The position numbers and the translations under genes were made by a program. From contig DATJPY010000105.1 in assembly GCA_035506135.1 (NCBI GenBank), positions 17,206 through 81,205 on the forward strand: DNA of 64,000 nt. The letters run 5' to 3'. Under the pieces are notes generated by a model. It was not told where the DNA came from and ran no database searches. It worked only from the letters and a program-made list of their open reading frames with translations. Below, one piece after another: positions 30,184 to 39,267 of the stretch. Position 1 is the stretch's first letter, and every line of letters begins with the position of its first letter. The DNA is from DATJPY01 sp035506135. GTDB taxonomy: Bacteria; Myxococcota_A; UBA9160; PR03.

Positions 30184-31544
30184 GCCGCGCGCTGTCCGGG
30201 CGCGACGCGGTGTCGCGCGCGCTGACGCGCGCGCTGGCCGCCGGCGCGCACTCCGCCGACGCCTCGCTCGTCGAGAGCGACGCGATCGAGGCGCGCGTGC
30301 GCGGCGACGAGATCGACTTCGTCAAGCAGTCGCGCCAGCGCGTGCTCGGCATCCGCGCCTTCGTCGCCGGCCCCGGCGGCCTGCGCACGGCGCTCACCTC
30401 GACCAGCGACCTCGCAGGGGACACCATCGATCGGATGACCGACGAGACGGTGGCGCTGGCGCGCGCCACCGCACCCGACGCCGCGGCGGGCCTGCCCGCC
30501 GACGGCTTCGCCGCGGAGGTGCCGGAGCTCGGGCTGTGCGCGGAGCAGGACCGCCACGTCGCGGTCGAGGCGCGCATCGCCGACGCGCGCCGCGCCGAGG
30601 CCGCCGCCCGCGAGGTCGATCCGCGCATCAGCAACTCGGAGGGCACGTCGGTCGACAGCTCCTTCCACCGGATCGTGTATGGCAACACGGCCGGCTTCTC
30701 GGGCGAGTACCCGTCGGCATCGCACTCGCTCTTCAGCGAGCCGCTGGCGCAGGAGGGCGGCGCGCGGCAGCGCGACTGGTGGATGACGGCGGCGCGCCGG
30801 CTCGACGCGCTCGAGGACCCGGCGTCGGTCGGGCGCCGCGCCGCCGAGCGCGCGCTGCGTCGCCTCGGCGCCCGGCGCGTCCCGACCTGCGAGGTGCCGG
30901 TGGTGTTCGAGCCGAGGGTGGCGCGCAGCCTGCTCGGGCACCTGGCGACCTGCGTCTCGGGCAGCACCGTCTACCGCGGCGCCTCGTACCTCGCCGGGCG
31001 CCTCGGCGAGTCCGTCGCGAGCGAGCTCGTCACGGTGATCGACGACGGGCGCCTGCCGGGAGCCCTCGGCTCGCGGCCCTTCGACGCCGAGGGCCAGCCG
31101 ACGCGCCGCACCGAGCTGGTCGCGCGCGGCCGCCTCGAGAGCTACCTGCTCGACAGCTACTGCGCGCGCAAGCTCGGCCTGCGGAGCACCGGCAGCGCGG
31201 CGGGCGGCGCGGGCGGGGCGCCCGCCCCGGCGCCCACCAACCTGTGGCTCGAGCCGGGAGCGCTCTCGCCCGAGGAGATCGTGCGGCGCACCGAGCGCGG
31301 CCTGCTCGTCACCGAGCTGATCGGCATGGGCTTCAACCCGGTGACGGGCGACTACTCGCGCGGCGCCGCCGGCCTGTGGATCGAGGGCGGCCGCGTGCGC
31401 TTCCCGGTCGAGGAGATCACGATCGCCGGCCAGCTGGACGAGATGCTGGCCGCCATCGACATGGTGGGAAGCGATCTCGAGTGGCTCGGCTCGATGGCGG
31501 CGCCCACGGTGCGGGTGGCGCGGATGACGGTCGCGGGCGCTTGA
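30180..31544 (+). CDS. tldE: TldE/PmbA family protein
   Basis: Non-catalytic partner of TldD, 454 residues. It lacks the HExxxH site but shares the fold, including RISNSEGTSVDSSFHRIVYG, VVFEPRVARSLLGHLA, GSRPFDAEGQPTRRTELV and ELIGMGFNPVTGDYSRGAAG. GTG 30180 overlaps the tldD stop. The heterodimer forms the protease chamber. Confidence 0.94.
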   Translation: MSRALSGRDAVSRALTRALAAGAHSADASLVESDAIEARVRGDEIDFVKQSRQRVLGIRAFVAGPGGLRTALTSTSDLAGDTIDRMTDETVALARATAPDAAAGLPADGFAAEVPELGLCAEQDRHVAVEARIADARRAEAAAREVDPRISNSEGTSVDSSFHRIVYGNTAGFSGEYPSASHSLFSEPLAQEGGARQRDWWMTAARRLDALEDPASVGRRAAERALRRLGARRVPTCEVPVVFEPRVARSLLGHLATCVSGSTVYRGASYLAGRLGESVASELVTVIDDGRLPGALGSRPFDAEGQPTRRTELVARGRLESYLLDSYCARKLGLRSTGSAAGGAGGAPAPAPTNLWLEPGALSPEEIVRRTERGLLVTELIGMGFNPVTGDYSRGAAGLWIEGGRVRFPVEEITIAGQLDEMLAAIDMVGSDLEWLGSMAAPTVRVARMTVAGA

Positions 31545-31564
31545 GCGCGAGCTCGCCGAACACG

Positions 31565-32422
31565 ATGATTGGCCTCACGCTGCCGGAGGTCGACCGCTGG
31601 TCGGACCGCGTGGTCGTGGCGCTCGGGCTGAACCCCGGGCTCTTCACGGGTCCCGGCACGAACACCTACCTGGTCGGCACCGGGTCCCGCCGCATCCTGC
31701 TCGACACCGGGCAGGGGAAGCCGGGCTATCCCGACGTGCTCGCCCGCGCCATGGCGCGCGCCGGCTGCGACGACATCCAGGAGATCGTGCTGACGCACGG
31801 ACACGCCGACCATCTGGGCGGTGTCGACCAGGTCGTCGAGCGCTTCGGCCCGAAGCCGGTGTCGAAGCTTCCGTGGCCGGCCTTCGACCGCGCCTGCCAG
31901 GTGCCGATGACGCCGATCGGCGACGGCTCCGTGGTGCGCACCGAGGGCGCGACCCTGCGCGCGGTCCACACCCCCGGCCACGCTCCGGACCACCTGTGCT
32001 TCCTGCTCGAGGAGGAGGCCGCGCTCTTCTCGGGCGACAACGTGCTCGGAGTCGGCACCACCGTGATCCCGAGCGAGTCGGGCGACCTGCTCGACTACAT
32101 GGCGTCGCTCGAGCGGCTGCTCGCGCTGGCGCCTCGGCGCATCTATCCCGCGCACGGCCCGGTGATCTCCGACGGCAGCGCGAAGCTGCGCGCGTACATC
32201 GCCCACCGCGGCGAGCGCGAGCGGCAGATCCTGGCCGCGCTCGGCCAGGGCGACGCGCCGATCTCGGCGATCGTGAAGCGCGTCTACACCGACGTACCGG
32301 AGGTGCTGCACGCGGCGGCTGCGCAGTCGGTCGCCTCGCATCTGCGCAAGCTCGAGCGCGAGGGGCGCGCGCGCCGCATCGACGGACGGCCGGCGCTCGA
32401 GGCGGTCTGGAGCACGTCGTGA
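31565..32422 (+). CDS. Metallo-beta-lactamase-fold hydrolase (LACTB2-like)
   Basis: Predicted zinc hydrolase of about 285 residues. It has the glyoxalase/LACTB2-like N-terminus GLNPGLFTGPGTNTYLVG, zinc motif THGHADHLGG, HTPGHAPDHLCFLL, FSGDNVLG and YPAHGPVISD. A C-terminal winged-helix (SAIVKRVYTDVPEVLHAAA, SHLRKLEREGRARR) is present as in LACTB2. ATG 31565 fits the family start; the TTG at 31541 (overlapping the tldE stop) is an alternative. Known relatives include ribonuclease-like and acyl-thioester hydrolases, so the substrate is open. Confidence 0.88.
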   Translation: MIGLTLPEVDRWSDRVVVALGLNPGLFTGPGTNTYLVGTGSRRILLDTGQGKPGYPDVLARAMARAGCDDIQEIVLTHGHADHLGGVDQVVERFGPKPVSKLPWPAFDRACQVPMTPIGDGSVVRTEGATLRAVHTPGHAPDHLCFLLEEEAALFSGDNVLGVGTTVIPSESGDLLDYMASLERLLALAPRRIYPAHGPVISDGSAKLRAYIAHRGERERQILAALGQGDAPISAIVKRVYTDVPEVLHAAAAQSVASHLRKLEREGRARRIDGRPALEAVWSTS

Positions 32423-33117
32423 GCCATCCGCTGCTGGCGGATCTGCAGAGCGCAGACCCGGCGCAGCGCGCCGCGGCGTGTCGCGGCGCGGCCCGCGATC
32501 CGGCCGGCGCGCTGCTCGCCGAGGCGCTCGTCTCCGCGCTCGCAGACCCGGAGCCCGCCGTCGCGCGCGCGGCCCGCGCCGCGCTCGTCGACCTGGCTCG
32601 CGCCTCCGACGGCGTGCTGCCCCTGCTCCGCCGCGCGCTCCGCTCCGAGCCGCCGCAGGCCCGGATCCACGCCGCCCTGGCGCTGGCGCGCCTCGAGCCG
32701 CCCGGCCCTCCCCTCCTTCCCGCACTGGTCGACGCGCTGGCGGCGACCGAGCGCGAGCTGCGCTGGGCGGCCGCGCGCGTGCTGGTCGACATGGGCCGCC
32801 TGCACGGCGAGGTGCTCGGCGTCCTGCTCGGCCTCGTCGGCACCGCCGAGCGGCCCGCGGCGCGCCGCATGGCGAGCTTCGCCCTGCGCGAGCTCGCACC
32901 CGATCGCCCCGAGGCCGCCCGCGTGCTGCTGGCGGCGACACGAGACGGTGACGTCGCGGTGCGGCGGGCCGCCGTGCTGGCGCTGGCGGGCCTGCTCGAC
33001 CCGCCGCGCGAGGTGGCTGCGCGGCTGGCCGAGCTGCGCGACGATCGCGATCCGGCGCTCGCCCGTCTGGCGGGGCTGGCGCTGGGCGGGCTCGAGAAGG
33101 CGGAGGCACGGCGATGA
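32419..33117 (+). CDS. HEAT-like repeat protein
   Basis: A 232-residue alanine/leucine/arginine-rich protein made of repeated helical pairs (LAEALVSALADPEPAVARAAR, LRRALRSEPPQARIHAALAL, LVDALAATERELRWAAARVL). The pattern is typical of HEAT/PBS-type protein-binding scaffolds. No catalytic motif, signal or membrane segment is visible. GTG 32419 overlaps the previous stop. It sits in an acyl-CoA/SDR context, but its partner is unknown. Confidence 0.75.
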   Translation: MSHPLLADLQSADPAQRAAACRGAARDPAGALLAEALVSALADPEPAVARAARAALVDLARASDGVLPLLRRALRSEPPQARIHAALALARLEPPGPPLLPALVDALAATERELRWAAARVLVDMGRLHGEVLGVLLGLVGTAERPAARRMASFALRELAPDRPEAARVLLAATRDGDVAVRRAAVLALAGLLDPPREVAARLAELRDDRDPALARLAGLALGGLEKAEARR

Positions 33118-33803
33118 GCGCGGCGCGCAGCGTGATCGTGACGGGAGGAACGGGGGCGCTCGGGCGGGCGGTGGTGGCGGCGTTCCTGGCGGGCGGCGAC
33201 CGCGTGGTGGTGCCGTGGATCGTCGCGGCGGAGCGCGACGCCGTCGCGTCGACGGCCGCAGACGCGGTCGGATCCGGCCGCCTCGTGCTGGTCGAGTCCG
33301 ACGTCGCCGACGCGGCGGCGGCGCGAGCGCTGGTGCAGCGCGCCGGCGAGCCCGCCGTGCTGGTGAACGGCGTCGGCGGCTTCGCGGCCGGCGCGCACGT
33401 CGAGGTCGGGCTCGACGTGTGGGACCGCATGTACAGGATGAACGTGCGCACGACGGCGGCGGCCGCGCAGGCCGTGCTGCCGGGCATGCTCGCGCGCGGG
33501 CGTGGCGCCATCGTCAACATCGCGGCCAACGCCGCGCTCGACCCGCCCGCGGGCATGAGCGCCTACGTCTCCTCCAAAGCGGCGCTCGTCGCGATGACTC
33601 GCAGCCTGGCGCGGGAGGTCGGCCCCCGCGGCGTGCGCGTGAACGCGGTGCTGCCCACCACCATCGACACGCCCGCCAACCGCGCGGCGATGCCCGACGC
33701 GGACTTCTCGCAGTGGACCCGGCCGGAGTCGATCGCGGCGGTGATCCACTGGCTCGCGAGCGACGCGGCGGCGGCCGTGCGCGGCGCCCTCGTGCCGGTC
33801 TGA
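33114..33803 (+). CDS. Short-chain dehydrogenase/reductase
   Basis: NAD(P)-dependent oxidoreductase of the SDR family, 229 residues. It has the cofactor motif TGGTGALGRAVV, VNGVGGF (NxAG-like, altered), the catalytic Ser region IVNIAANAAL, and YVSSKAAL, which supplies the Tyr-x-x-x-Lys pair. GPRGVRVNAVLPTTIDTP closes the active site. The substrate is unknown; it is adjacent to a CoA-transferase, which suggests acyl-CoA or lipid metabolism. ATG 33114 overlaps the HEAT gene stop. Confidence 0.88.
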   Translation: MSAARSVIVTGGTGALGRAVVAAFLAGGDRVVVPWIVAAERDAVASTAADAVGSGRLVLVESDVADAAAARALVQRAGEPAVLVNGVGGFAAGAHVEVGLDVWDRMYRMNVRTTAAAAQAVLPGMLARGRGAIVNIAANAALDPPAGMSAYVSSKAALVAMTRSLAREVGPRGVRVNAVLPTTIDTPANRAAMPDADFSQWTRPESIAAVIHWLASDAAAAVRGALVPV

Positions 33804-33806
33804 TCG

Positions 33807-35039
33807 GTGGAGAAGGGCGCGTTCTACGCCGAGGCGCGGCGCGATCTCCCCGGCCCGCTGGCCGGCGTCCGCGTGCTCGAAGCCACGACGACGTGGGCGG
33901 GACCGATGTGCGGCTGCCTGCTCGCCGACTTCGGCGCCGACGTGATCAAGGTCGAGCTCCCGACCGGCGAGATGGCGCGCCACGCCCCGCCCTTCCTCCC
34001 GGGCTTCGACCCGCCGCTCTCGTTCATGCACGCGACCGTGAACCGCAACAAGCGCAGCCTCTCGCTCGACCTGCGGCGGCCCGAGGGCCGCGACGTCTTC
34101 CTGCGGCTGGCGGAGCGCGCGGACATCGTGGTCGAGAACTTCCGGCCCGGCGCGATGGACGGCTTCGGCCTCGGCTACGCCGACGTGCGCCGGCGGCGGC
34201 CCGACGTCGTCTACGTGTCGATCAGCGGCTACGGGCAGTGGGGCCCCGATGCGGACCGCATGGGCTACGACCCGCTCGCGCAGGCGGCGAGCGGATTCCT
34301 GTCGCTGAACGGCCACCCGGACTCCGAGCCGGTGAAGGCGCCCACCTTCTTGGCGGACGACCTGGCGGGCGTCCACGGGGCGCTGGCCGCGCTCGCCGCG
34401 CTGCGCCATCGCGACCACTGCGGTGAGGGCCAGCACGTCGACGTGTCGCTGCTCGATGCGATGCTCTTCCAGTCGACCGGCTTCCTCACGCTCGGCGCGG
34501 TGGGCGATCCGCTGCCGCGCATGGGCAACGAGTTCCGCATCGCCGCGCCGGCCCGCGTCTATGCCTGCCGCGACGGCTCGGTCATGTGCGGCATCGTGCT
34601 CGACGCGCAGTGGCGGCGCCTGGCCGAGCTCGTCGGGCGGCCGGAGCTCGCGGCCGATCCGCGCTACGCCACGGTGCGGGCCCGCATCGAGCGCCGCGCC
34701 GAGGTCGACCGCGTGCTCGCCGACTGGATGGCGCCGCGCTGCGTCGCCGACGCCGTGGCGGAGCTGCTGGAGGCCGGCCTTCCGGCCTCGCCGGTGCGCA
34801 GCTACGCCGAGGCGGCCGCCGATCCCCACGTGCGCGAGCGAGACATGCTGCAGTGGGTCGCGCAGCCCGGCGCCGGCGCACCGGCGCCCATCACGGGGCC
34901 GGCCGCCAAGCTCTCGCGCACGCCCACCCGGGTGCGCTCGGCCGCCCCTGCGCTCGGCGCCCACAGCGACGAGATCCTTCGCGAGCTCGGCCTCTCGCCC
35001 GGCGACGTGCAGGCGCTGCGGGAACGCGGAATCGTCTGA
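33807..35039 (+). CDS. Class III CoA-transferase (CaiB/BaiF family)
   Basis: Transfers CoA between carboxylic acids. The 410-residue protein has the family signatures LAGVRVLEATTTWAGPMCGCLLADFGADVIKVE, MHATVNRNKRSLSLDL, IVVENFRPGAMDGFGLGY, YVSISGYGQWGP and LDAMLFQSTGFLTLG. GTG 33807 follows the SDR by three bases. CaiB/BaiF with SDR suggests a catabolic pathway for a CoA-activated acid; no ligase or thiolase is nearby. Confidence 0.92.
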   Translation: MEKGAFYAEARRDLPGPLAGVRVLEATTTWAGPMCGCLLADFGADVIKVELPTGEMARHAPPFLPGFDPPLSFMHATVNRNKRSLSLDLRRPEGRDVFLRLAERADIVVENFRPGAMDGFGLGYADVRRRRPDVVYVSISGYGQWGPDADRMGYDPLAQAASGFLSLNGHPDSEPVKAPTFLADDLAGVHGALAALAALRHRDHCGEGQHVDVSLLDAMLFQSTGFLTLGAVGDPLPRMGNEFRIAAPARVYACRDGSVMCGIVLDAQWRRLAELVGRPELAADPRYATVRARIERRAEVDRVLADWMAPRCVADAVAELLEAGLPASPVRSYAEAAADPHVRERDMLQWVAQPGAGAPAPITGPAAKLSRTPTRVRSAAPALGAHSDEILRELGLSPGDVQALRERGIV

Positions 35040-35103
35040 ACGCCGCGGGCACGGCGAGCCGGAGCCGTCTCGTCGTACGGCGCATTCCATCGGGTACCCC
35101 GGA

Positions 35104-35136
35104 GGGTCCGGTTCGTCGGTCCGAACGATCGGACCC
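35104..35136 (+). promoter_or_regulatory. Hairpin upstream of a secreted-protein gene
   Basis: Imperfect hairpin with arms GGGTCCG (35104-35110) and CGGACCC (35130-35136), inner pairs TTCG/CGAA. It lies between the CoA-transferase stop and the GTG at 35149. It could end the upstream transcript or act as a 5'-leader structure; no T-run follows. Confidence 0.4.
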
Positions 35137-35148
35137 AGGGAGGATCAC

Positions 35149-35808
35149 GTGCATCGCCGGCACTGGAGAGTGATGGCGGCGCTCTGGGCATGCGCCGCGC
35201 TGGCGCCGCCGGCGCGCGCGGACGAGAACACCCCGATCTACGACCTGCTGGAGGTCCTGGTCCAGGACCGCCAGCTTCTCGCCATCAACGCCGAGACCGG
35301 CAACCAGGTCACCGCGCAGCTCGAGCTCGGCGAGCACGTGCTCTACACGCGCAATCGCGGGCGCGTCGGCATCGCCGTGACCAATCGCCGCATGCTGGGG
35401 GTCGCCACCATCTCGGGCTTCTGGCAGTCCGAGCGCTTCCACCGCCGCGAGCCGCCGCCGGGCGACGCCGTGCTCGGCGACCGCGTGGCGCTGCTGGTGA
35501 CGCCGCAGCGCGTGCTCGGCTTCGTCGGCCGTACGGGGAACTTCAGCCAGGCGAATCTGGGCCCGCGCGAGCGCCTGGTCGACGACGCCGTCGGCGCCAA
35601 CGTGCTGGTCGCAGTGACCGAGCGGCGCGCGCTCGGACTCTCGGCCGACCGCGGCGGCTTCTTCGAGATCCCGATCTTCGTCGACGAGCGCATCCAGAGC
35701 CTCTCGGCCTTCGCGAACCACGTCACGCTCCAGACCTTCCAGCGCCTGCTGGTCTTCCGGGGTCCGTCCGGCGCGTGGGAGGAGCAACCCCGGCTCGTGA
35801 ACCCGTAG
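35149..35808 (+). CDS. Secreted protein of unknown function
   Basis: A 219-residue protein starting at GTG 35149 (GGAGG site), with a signal peptide of about 27 residues (MAALWACAALAPPARA). The mature part has repeated beta-rich segments: DRQLLAINAETGNQV, RVGIAVTNRRMLGVATISGF, DRVALLVTPQRVLGFVGRTG and NVLVAVTERRALGLSADRGG. The repeated 'VxVTxxRxLG' unit occurs at least three times and suggests a beta-propeller or layered beta fold. No catalytic motif is recognised. It is the last gene before a convergent oxygenase gene on the opposite strand. Confidence 0.75.
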   Translation: MHRRHWRVMAALWACAALAPPARADENTPIYDLLEVLVQDRQLLAINAETGNQVTAQLELGEHVLYTRNRGRVGIAVTNRRMLGVATISGFWQSERFHRREPPPGDAVLGDRVALLVTPQRVLGFVGRTGNFSQANLGPRERLVDDAVGANVLVAVTERRALGLSADRGGFFEIPIFVDERIQSLSAFANHVTLQTFQRLLVFRGPSGAWEEQPRLVNP

Positions 35809-35809
35809 G

Positions 35810-36556
35810 TCACGATCGCGCGTCGTGGAAGATCACGCCGAGCGTGTAGCGGCGGCCGGCACCGACGCGCGCCACGCCATGGCGCATGCGCGTGCGGTGG
35901 AAGCCGCGCGCGCCGCGCGCCGGACGCTCGGCAGTGGCGAAGATCACGAGCTCGCCCTCGCCCGGGAAGAGCGCCTCGCCCACCGACTGGCTGCGCGGCC
36001 GCTGCTCGACGAGGAGGAAGGCGCCGCCCCGGTAGTCGCGCCCGGGCTGCGACAGGAAGCACGCGAGCTGGAGCGGGAAGACCAGTGGCCCGTACAGGTC
36101 GCTGTGCAGGCAGTTGTAGCCGCCCGCCCCGTAGCGAAGCAGGAGCGGCGTGGGCAGCGGCTGCCCGTGTTGCCGGCAGAGCGCGCGCAGCGCGGGGAGC
36201 TGCGCGGGAAAGCGCTCCGGGCGCCCGAGCGCCCGCTCCATGGCGTTGGCGATCGGCGCCAGGCGTCGATACGCGTGCCGCCGCAGCGACTGCACCAGCG
36301 GCGGCAGCGGATCGCGGAAGTAGCGATACGAGCCGACGCCGAATCGGTGTCGCTCCATGTCGACCGTCTTGCGGAAGCGCGCGTCGTCCGGATACAGCGC
36401 GATCAGATCCGCGCACTCGGCGCGCGAGAGCACGCGCGGCGTGGCCGCGAAGCCGCGCTCCCAGAGCGATGCCTCGATCGCGGGCCAGTCGAGCGCCGCG
36501 AGCCGCTCTGCGATCGATCCCGCCCGCGTGCGCCCGATGCGCGCCGCCGCCGCCAA
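35810..36556 (-). CDS. 2-oxoglutarate/Fe(II)-dependent oxygenase-like protein
   Basis: Predicted prolyl-4-hydroxylase-type dioxygenase, 248 residues. The double-stranded beta-helix has an HxD motif at YNCLHSDLYG, a GEGELVIFATA segment, the distal His in MRHGVARV, and the 2-oxoglutarate-binding Arg in RYTLGVIFHD. TTG 36556 is preceded by GGAGG at seven bases, which supports the rare start. It diverges from the rubrerythrin gene. Confidence 0.85.
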   Translation of the reverse strand: MAAAARIGRTRAGSIAERLAALDWPAIEASLWERGFAATPRVLSRAECADLIALYPDDARFRKTVDMERHRFGVGSYRYFRDPLPPLVQSLRRHAYRRLAPIANAMERALGRPERFPAQLPALRALCRQHGQPLPTPLLLRYGAGGYNCLHSDLYGPLVFPLQLACFLSQPGRDYRGGAFLLVEQRPRSQSVGEALFPGEGELVIFATAERPARGARGFHRTRMRHGVARVGAGRRYTLGVIFHDARS

Positions 36557-36575
36557 CGCCGAACCTCCGCGCGAA

Positions 36576-36605
36576 TTGCTGGCTCGAGAGCCCGCGTGAT
36601 AGGAT
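36576..36605 (+). promoter_or_regulatory. Candidate promoter of the rubrerythrin operon
   Basis: TTGCTG (36576-36581) and TAGGAT (36600-36605) with an 18-base spacer, 38 bases before the rubrerythrin ATG. It lies in the 86-base divergent intergenic region shared with the 2OG oxygenase gene. Confidence 0.45.
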
Positions 36606-36642
36606 GCCGCCCGAATCGGGATCCACCAGCGAGGAGGCAGCC

Positions 36643-37068
<426 letters not shown>

Positions 37069-37077
37069 CCGGACGGC

Positions 37078-38370
37078 GTGAAGGTCGCGCTCCCCGAGCA
37101 GCCCACCGGCTCGTGGCGCTACGACGCGCCCGAGTACTGGGACCCGGCGCGGCTCGAGACCGAGCTGCGGCGCGTCGCCGAGATCTGCCACCAGTGCCGG
37201 CGCTGCCTGCCGCTGTGCCCGGCGTTCCCGACGCTCTTCGACCTGATCGACACGAGCGACGGCGAGGCCGATCGCGTCGCGCGCGCCGACCTCGAGCGGG
37301 TGAACGAGCTCTGCTTCCATTGCAAGCTCTGCTACAACCACTGCCCCTACACGCCTCCGCACGAGTGGGACGTCGACTTCCCCGCCCTGATGCGCCGCCA
37401 GCAGCTCCAGCGCGCTCGGCGCGAGGGCGTGCCGCTCGCGCGCAGGCTCGCCACCCGCACGGACTGGATCGGCGCCCTCGGCTCGCGGGCGCCGGCGCTG
37501 CTGAACTTCGCCAACCGCAACCGCGCCTCGCGCGCGCTCCTGGAGAAGGCGATCGGCATCCACCGCGAGTGGGTGCAGCCGTCGTACGCCTTCGACACCG
37601 TGGAGCGCTGGTTCGCGAAGCGCGGGATGCGCGCCGACCGCGATGGCGCCAACGGCCAAGTCGTCCTCTTCACCACCTGCTCGGTCAACTACAGCGACCC
37701 GCTGGTCGGGCGCGCCGCCGTCGAGGTCCTGGAGCGCAGCGGCGTGCGCGTCGACGTCTGCTACGAGCGCTGCTGCGGCATGCCCTTCACCGACGTCGGC
37801 GACCTGGACGCGCTGCGCCGCAACGCCCGCCGCAACGTCGAGGAGCTGCTGCCGTTCGTCGAGGCCGGCGCGCGAATCGCCGTCCCGGGCCCATCGTGCT
37901 CGCTGCTGCTGAAGACCGAGTACCCGAAGCTGCTCGACGGCGAGCCGGCCCGCCGCGTGGCCGCCGCCACCCGCGATCTGATGGAGCTGCTGGTCGAGCT
38001 CGCGCGCGAGAAGAAGCTGGACCGCTCGTTCCGCCGGCCGCTCGGCCGGGTCGCCTACCAGGCGCCGTGCCACCTGCGCCACCAGAACATCGGCTATCCC
38101 GCGCGCGCCCTGCTGGCGGCCGCCGGCGCGGAGGTGGAGGTGGTCGACGCCTGCTCCGGCGTCGACGGCACCTGGGGCATGCAGGCGCGCTTCCACGCCG
38201 AGTCGATGAAGGTCGCGCAGCGTATGCTCGAGCGGATCCGCGAGATCGCGCCAGACCACATCGCCACCGACTGCCCGCTCGCGGCGCTGCGCATCGAGGA
38301 GGGTCTCGGCCGCCGGCCGCTCCACCCGGTGGTCCTGCTGCGCCACGCCTACGGCGCCGAGGACGCATGA
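37078..38370 (+). CDS. Fe-S oxidoreductase, GlpC/HdrD-like
   Basis: A 430-residue iron-sulfur protein. Two [4Fe-4S] motifs are CHQCRRCLPLCPAF and CFHCKLCYNHCPY near the N-terminus. Two cysteine-rich CCG-type domains follow: CSVNYSD...CYERCCGMPF, and YQAPCHLRHQNIGY...DACSGVDGTWG. The last has CSG rather than CCG. This arrangement matches the GlpC/heterodisulfide-reductase D family. Start GTG 37078, nine bases after rubrerythrin. It probably relays electrons to rubrerythrin; the conserved rubrerythrin-FeS-DUF3501 trio is known in many bacteria. Confidence 0.92.
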   Translation: MKVALPEQPTGSWRYDAPEYWDPARLETELRRVAEICHQCRRCLPLCPAFPTLFDLIDTSDGEADRVARADLERVNELCFHCKLCYNHCPYTPPHEWDVDFPALMRRQQLQRARREGVPLARRLATRTDWIGALGSRAPALLNFANRNRASRALLEKAIGIHREWVQPSYAFDTVERWFAKRGMRADRDGANGQVVLFTTCSVNYSDPLVGRAAVEVLERSGVRVDVCYERCCGMPFTDVGDLDALRRNARRNVEELLPFVEAGARIAVPGPSCSLLLKTEYPKLLDGEPARRVAAATRDLMELLVELAREKKLDRSFRRPLGRVAYQAPCHLRHQNIGYPARALLAAAGAEVEVVDACSGVDGTWGMQARFHAESMKVAQRMLERIREIAPDHIATDCPLAALRIEEGLGRRPLHPVVLLRHAYGAEDA

Positions 38371-39260
38371 GGCCGCTCGAGATCGGCGAGCTGGTCGGAA
38401 TCGACGCCTACGAAGCGCTGCGCGACGCGTACCGCGCACGCGTGATGCGGCGCAAGGCGGAGCGGCGGCTCGCGGTGGGCGACCGCGTGACGCTGATCTT
38501 CGAGGACCGGGAGACGATCCGCTTCCAGGTCCAGGAGATGATGCGGGTCGAGCGGCTGCGCGATCCCGAGAAGATCCAAGACGAGCTCGACGTGTACAAC
38601 GAGCTGCTGCCCGGCGACGGCGAGGTCTCGGCGACCCTGCTCGTCGAGATCACGGACGCATCGCAGATCCGGGCGGAGCTCGACCGCCTGGTCGGCATCG
38701 ACGCGCACGTCTTCCTCGAGCTCGGCGCGGGTGCCGACGCGCTGCGCGCGCCGGCGCGGTTCGACGCGAGCCAGCTCGACGAGGGGCGCATCTCGGCGGT
38801 CCACTATCTGAAGTTCGCGCTCGGCGCCGGCGCCGCGGCGCGCCTTCGCGATCCGTCGTCGCGCGCGCGCGCCGCGCTCGACCATCCGGCGTACCGCGCC
38901 TCGGCCGAGCTCCCCGCGGTGCTGCGCGCGCAGCTCGCCGCCGACCTCGAGGGCGACCCATCGCCGCTGCTGATGCCGTCGCCGGGCGGCGGCGTCGCGG
39001 ACGCGCGCGATGGAGTGCTCTTCGAGAGCGCCCGCGTGTGGGCTCGGCGGCCCGACCAGCCGATCGGCCGGGCGCACGTGGTCGTCGAGCCGCGCACGCC
39101 GGTGCCCTCGCTGCTCGAGGCCGATGCGGCCCTCGAGGCGGAGCTCCTCGATGCGGTCAAGCGCGCAGCGCGCGAGATCCTCGCGCGCCACGGCCGCTGC
39201 CGCGTGTCGAGCGACCTCCACGCCGGATCGCTGCGCTTCGACGTCTTCTCGCCGGACTGA
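38367..39260 (+). CDS. DUF3501 protein with HIT-like C-terminal extension
   Basis: Third gene of the rubrerythrin trio, 297 residues. The DUF3501 region, about 1-190, has LEIGELVGIDAYEALRDAYR, VGDRVTLIFEDRETIRFQVQEM and YNELLPGDGEVSATLLVEI. A second part at about 210-297 resembles a HIT fold: GVLFESARVWARRPDQPIGR, HVVVEPRTPVPSLLEAD, AELLDAVKRAAREIL and CRVSSDLHAG. The HxHxH catalytic motif is absent (DLHAGSLRFDVF), so it is unlikely to be a nucleotide hydrolase. DUF3501 proteins are normally about 190 residues. ATG 38367 overlaps the Fe-S gene (ATGA). Confidence 0.85.
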   Translation: MRPLEIGELVGIDAYEALRDAYRARVMRRKAERRLAVGDRVTLIFEDRETIRFQVQEMMRVERLRDPEKIQDELDVYNELLPGDGEVSATLLVEITDASQIRAELDRLVGIDAHVFLELGAGADALRAPARFDASQLDEGRISAVHYLKFALGAGAAARLRDPSSRARAALDHPAYRASAELPAVLRAQLAADLEGDPSPLLMPSPGGGVADARDGVLFESARVWARRPDQPIGRAHVVVEPRTPVPSLLEADAALEAELLDAVKRAAREILARHGRCRVSSDLHAGSLRFDVFSPD

Positions 39261-39267
39261 GCGCGTC

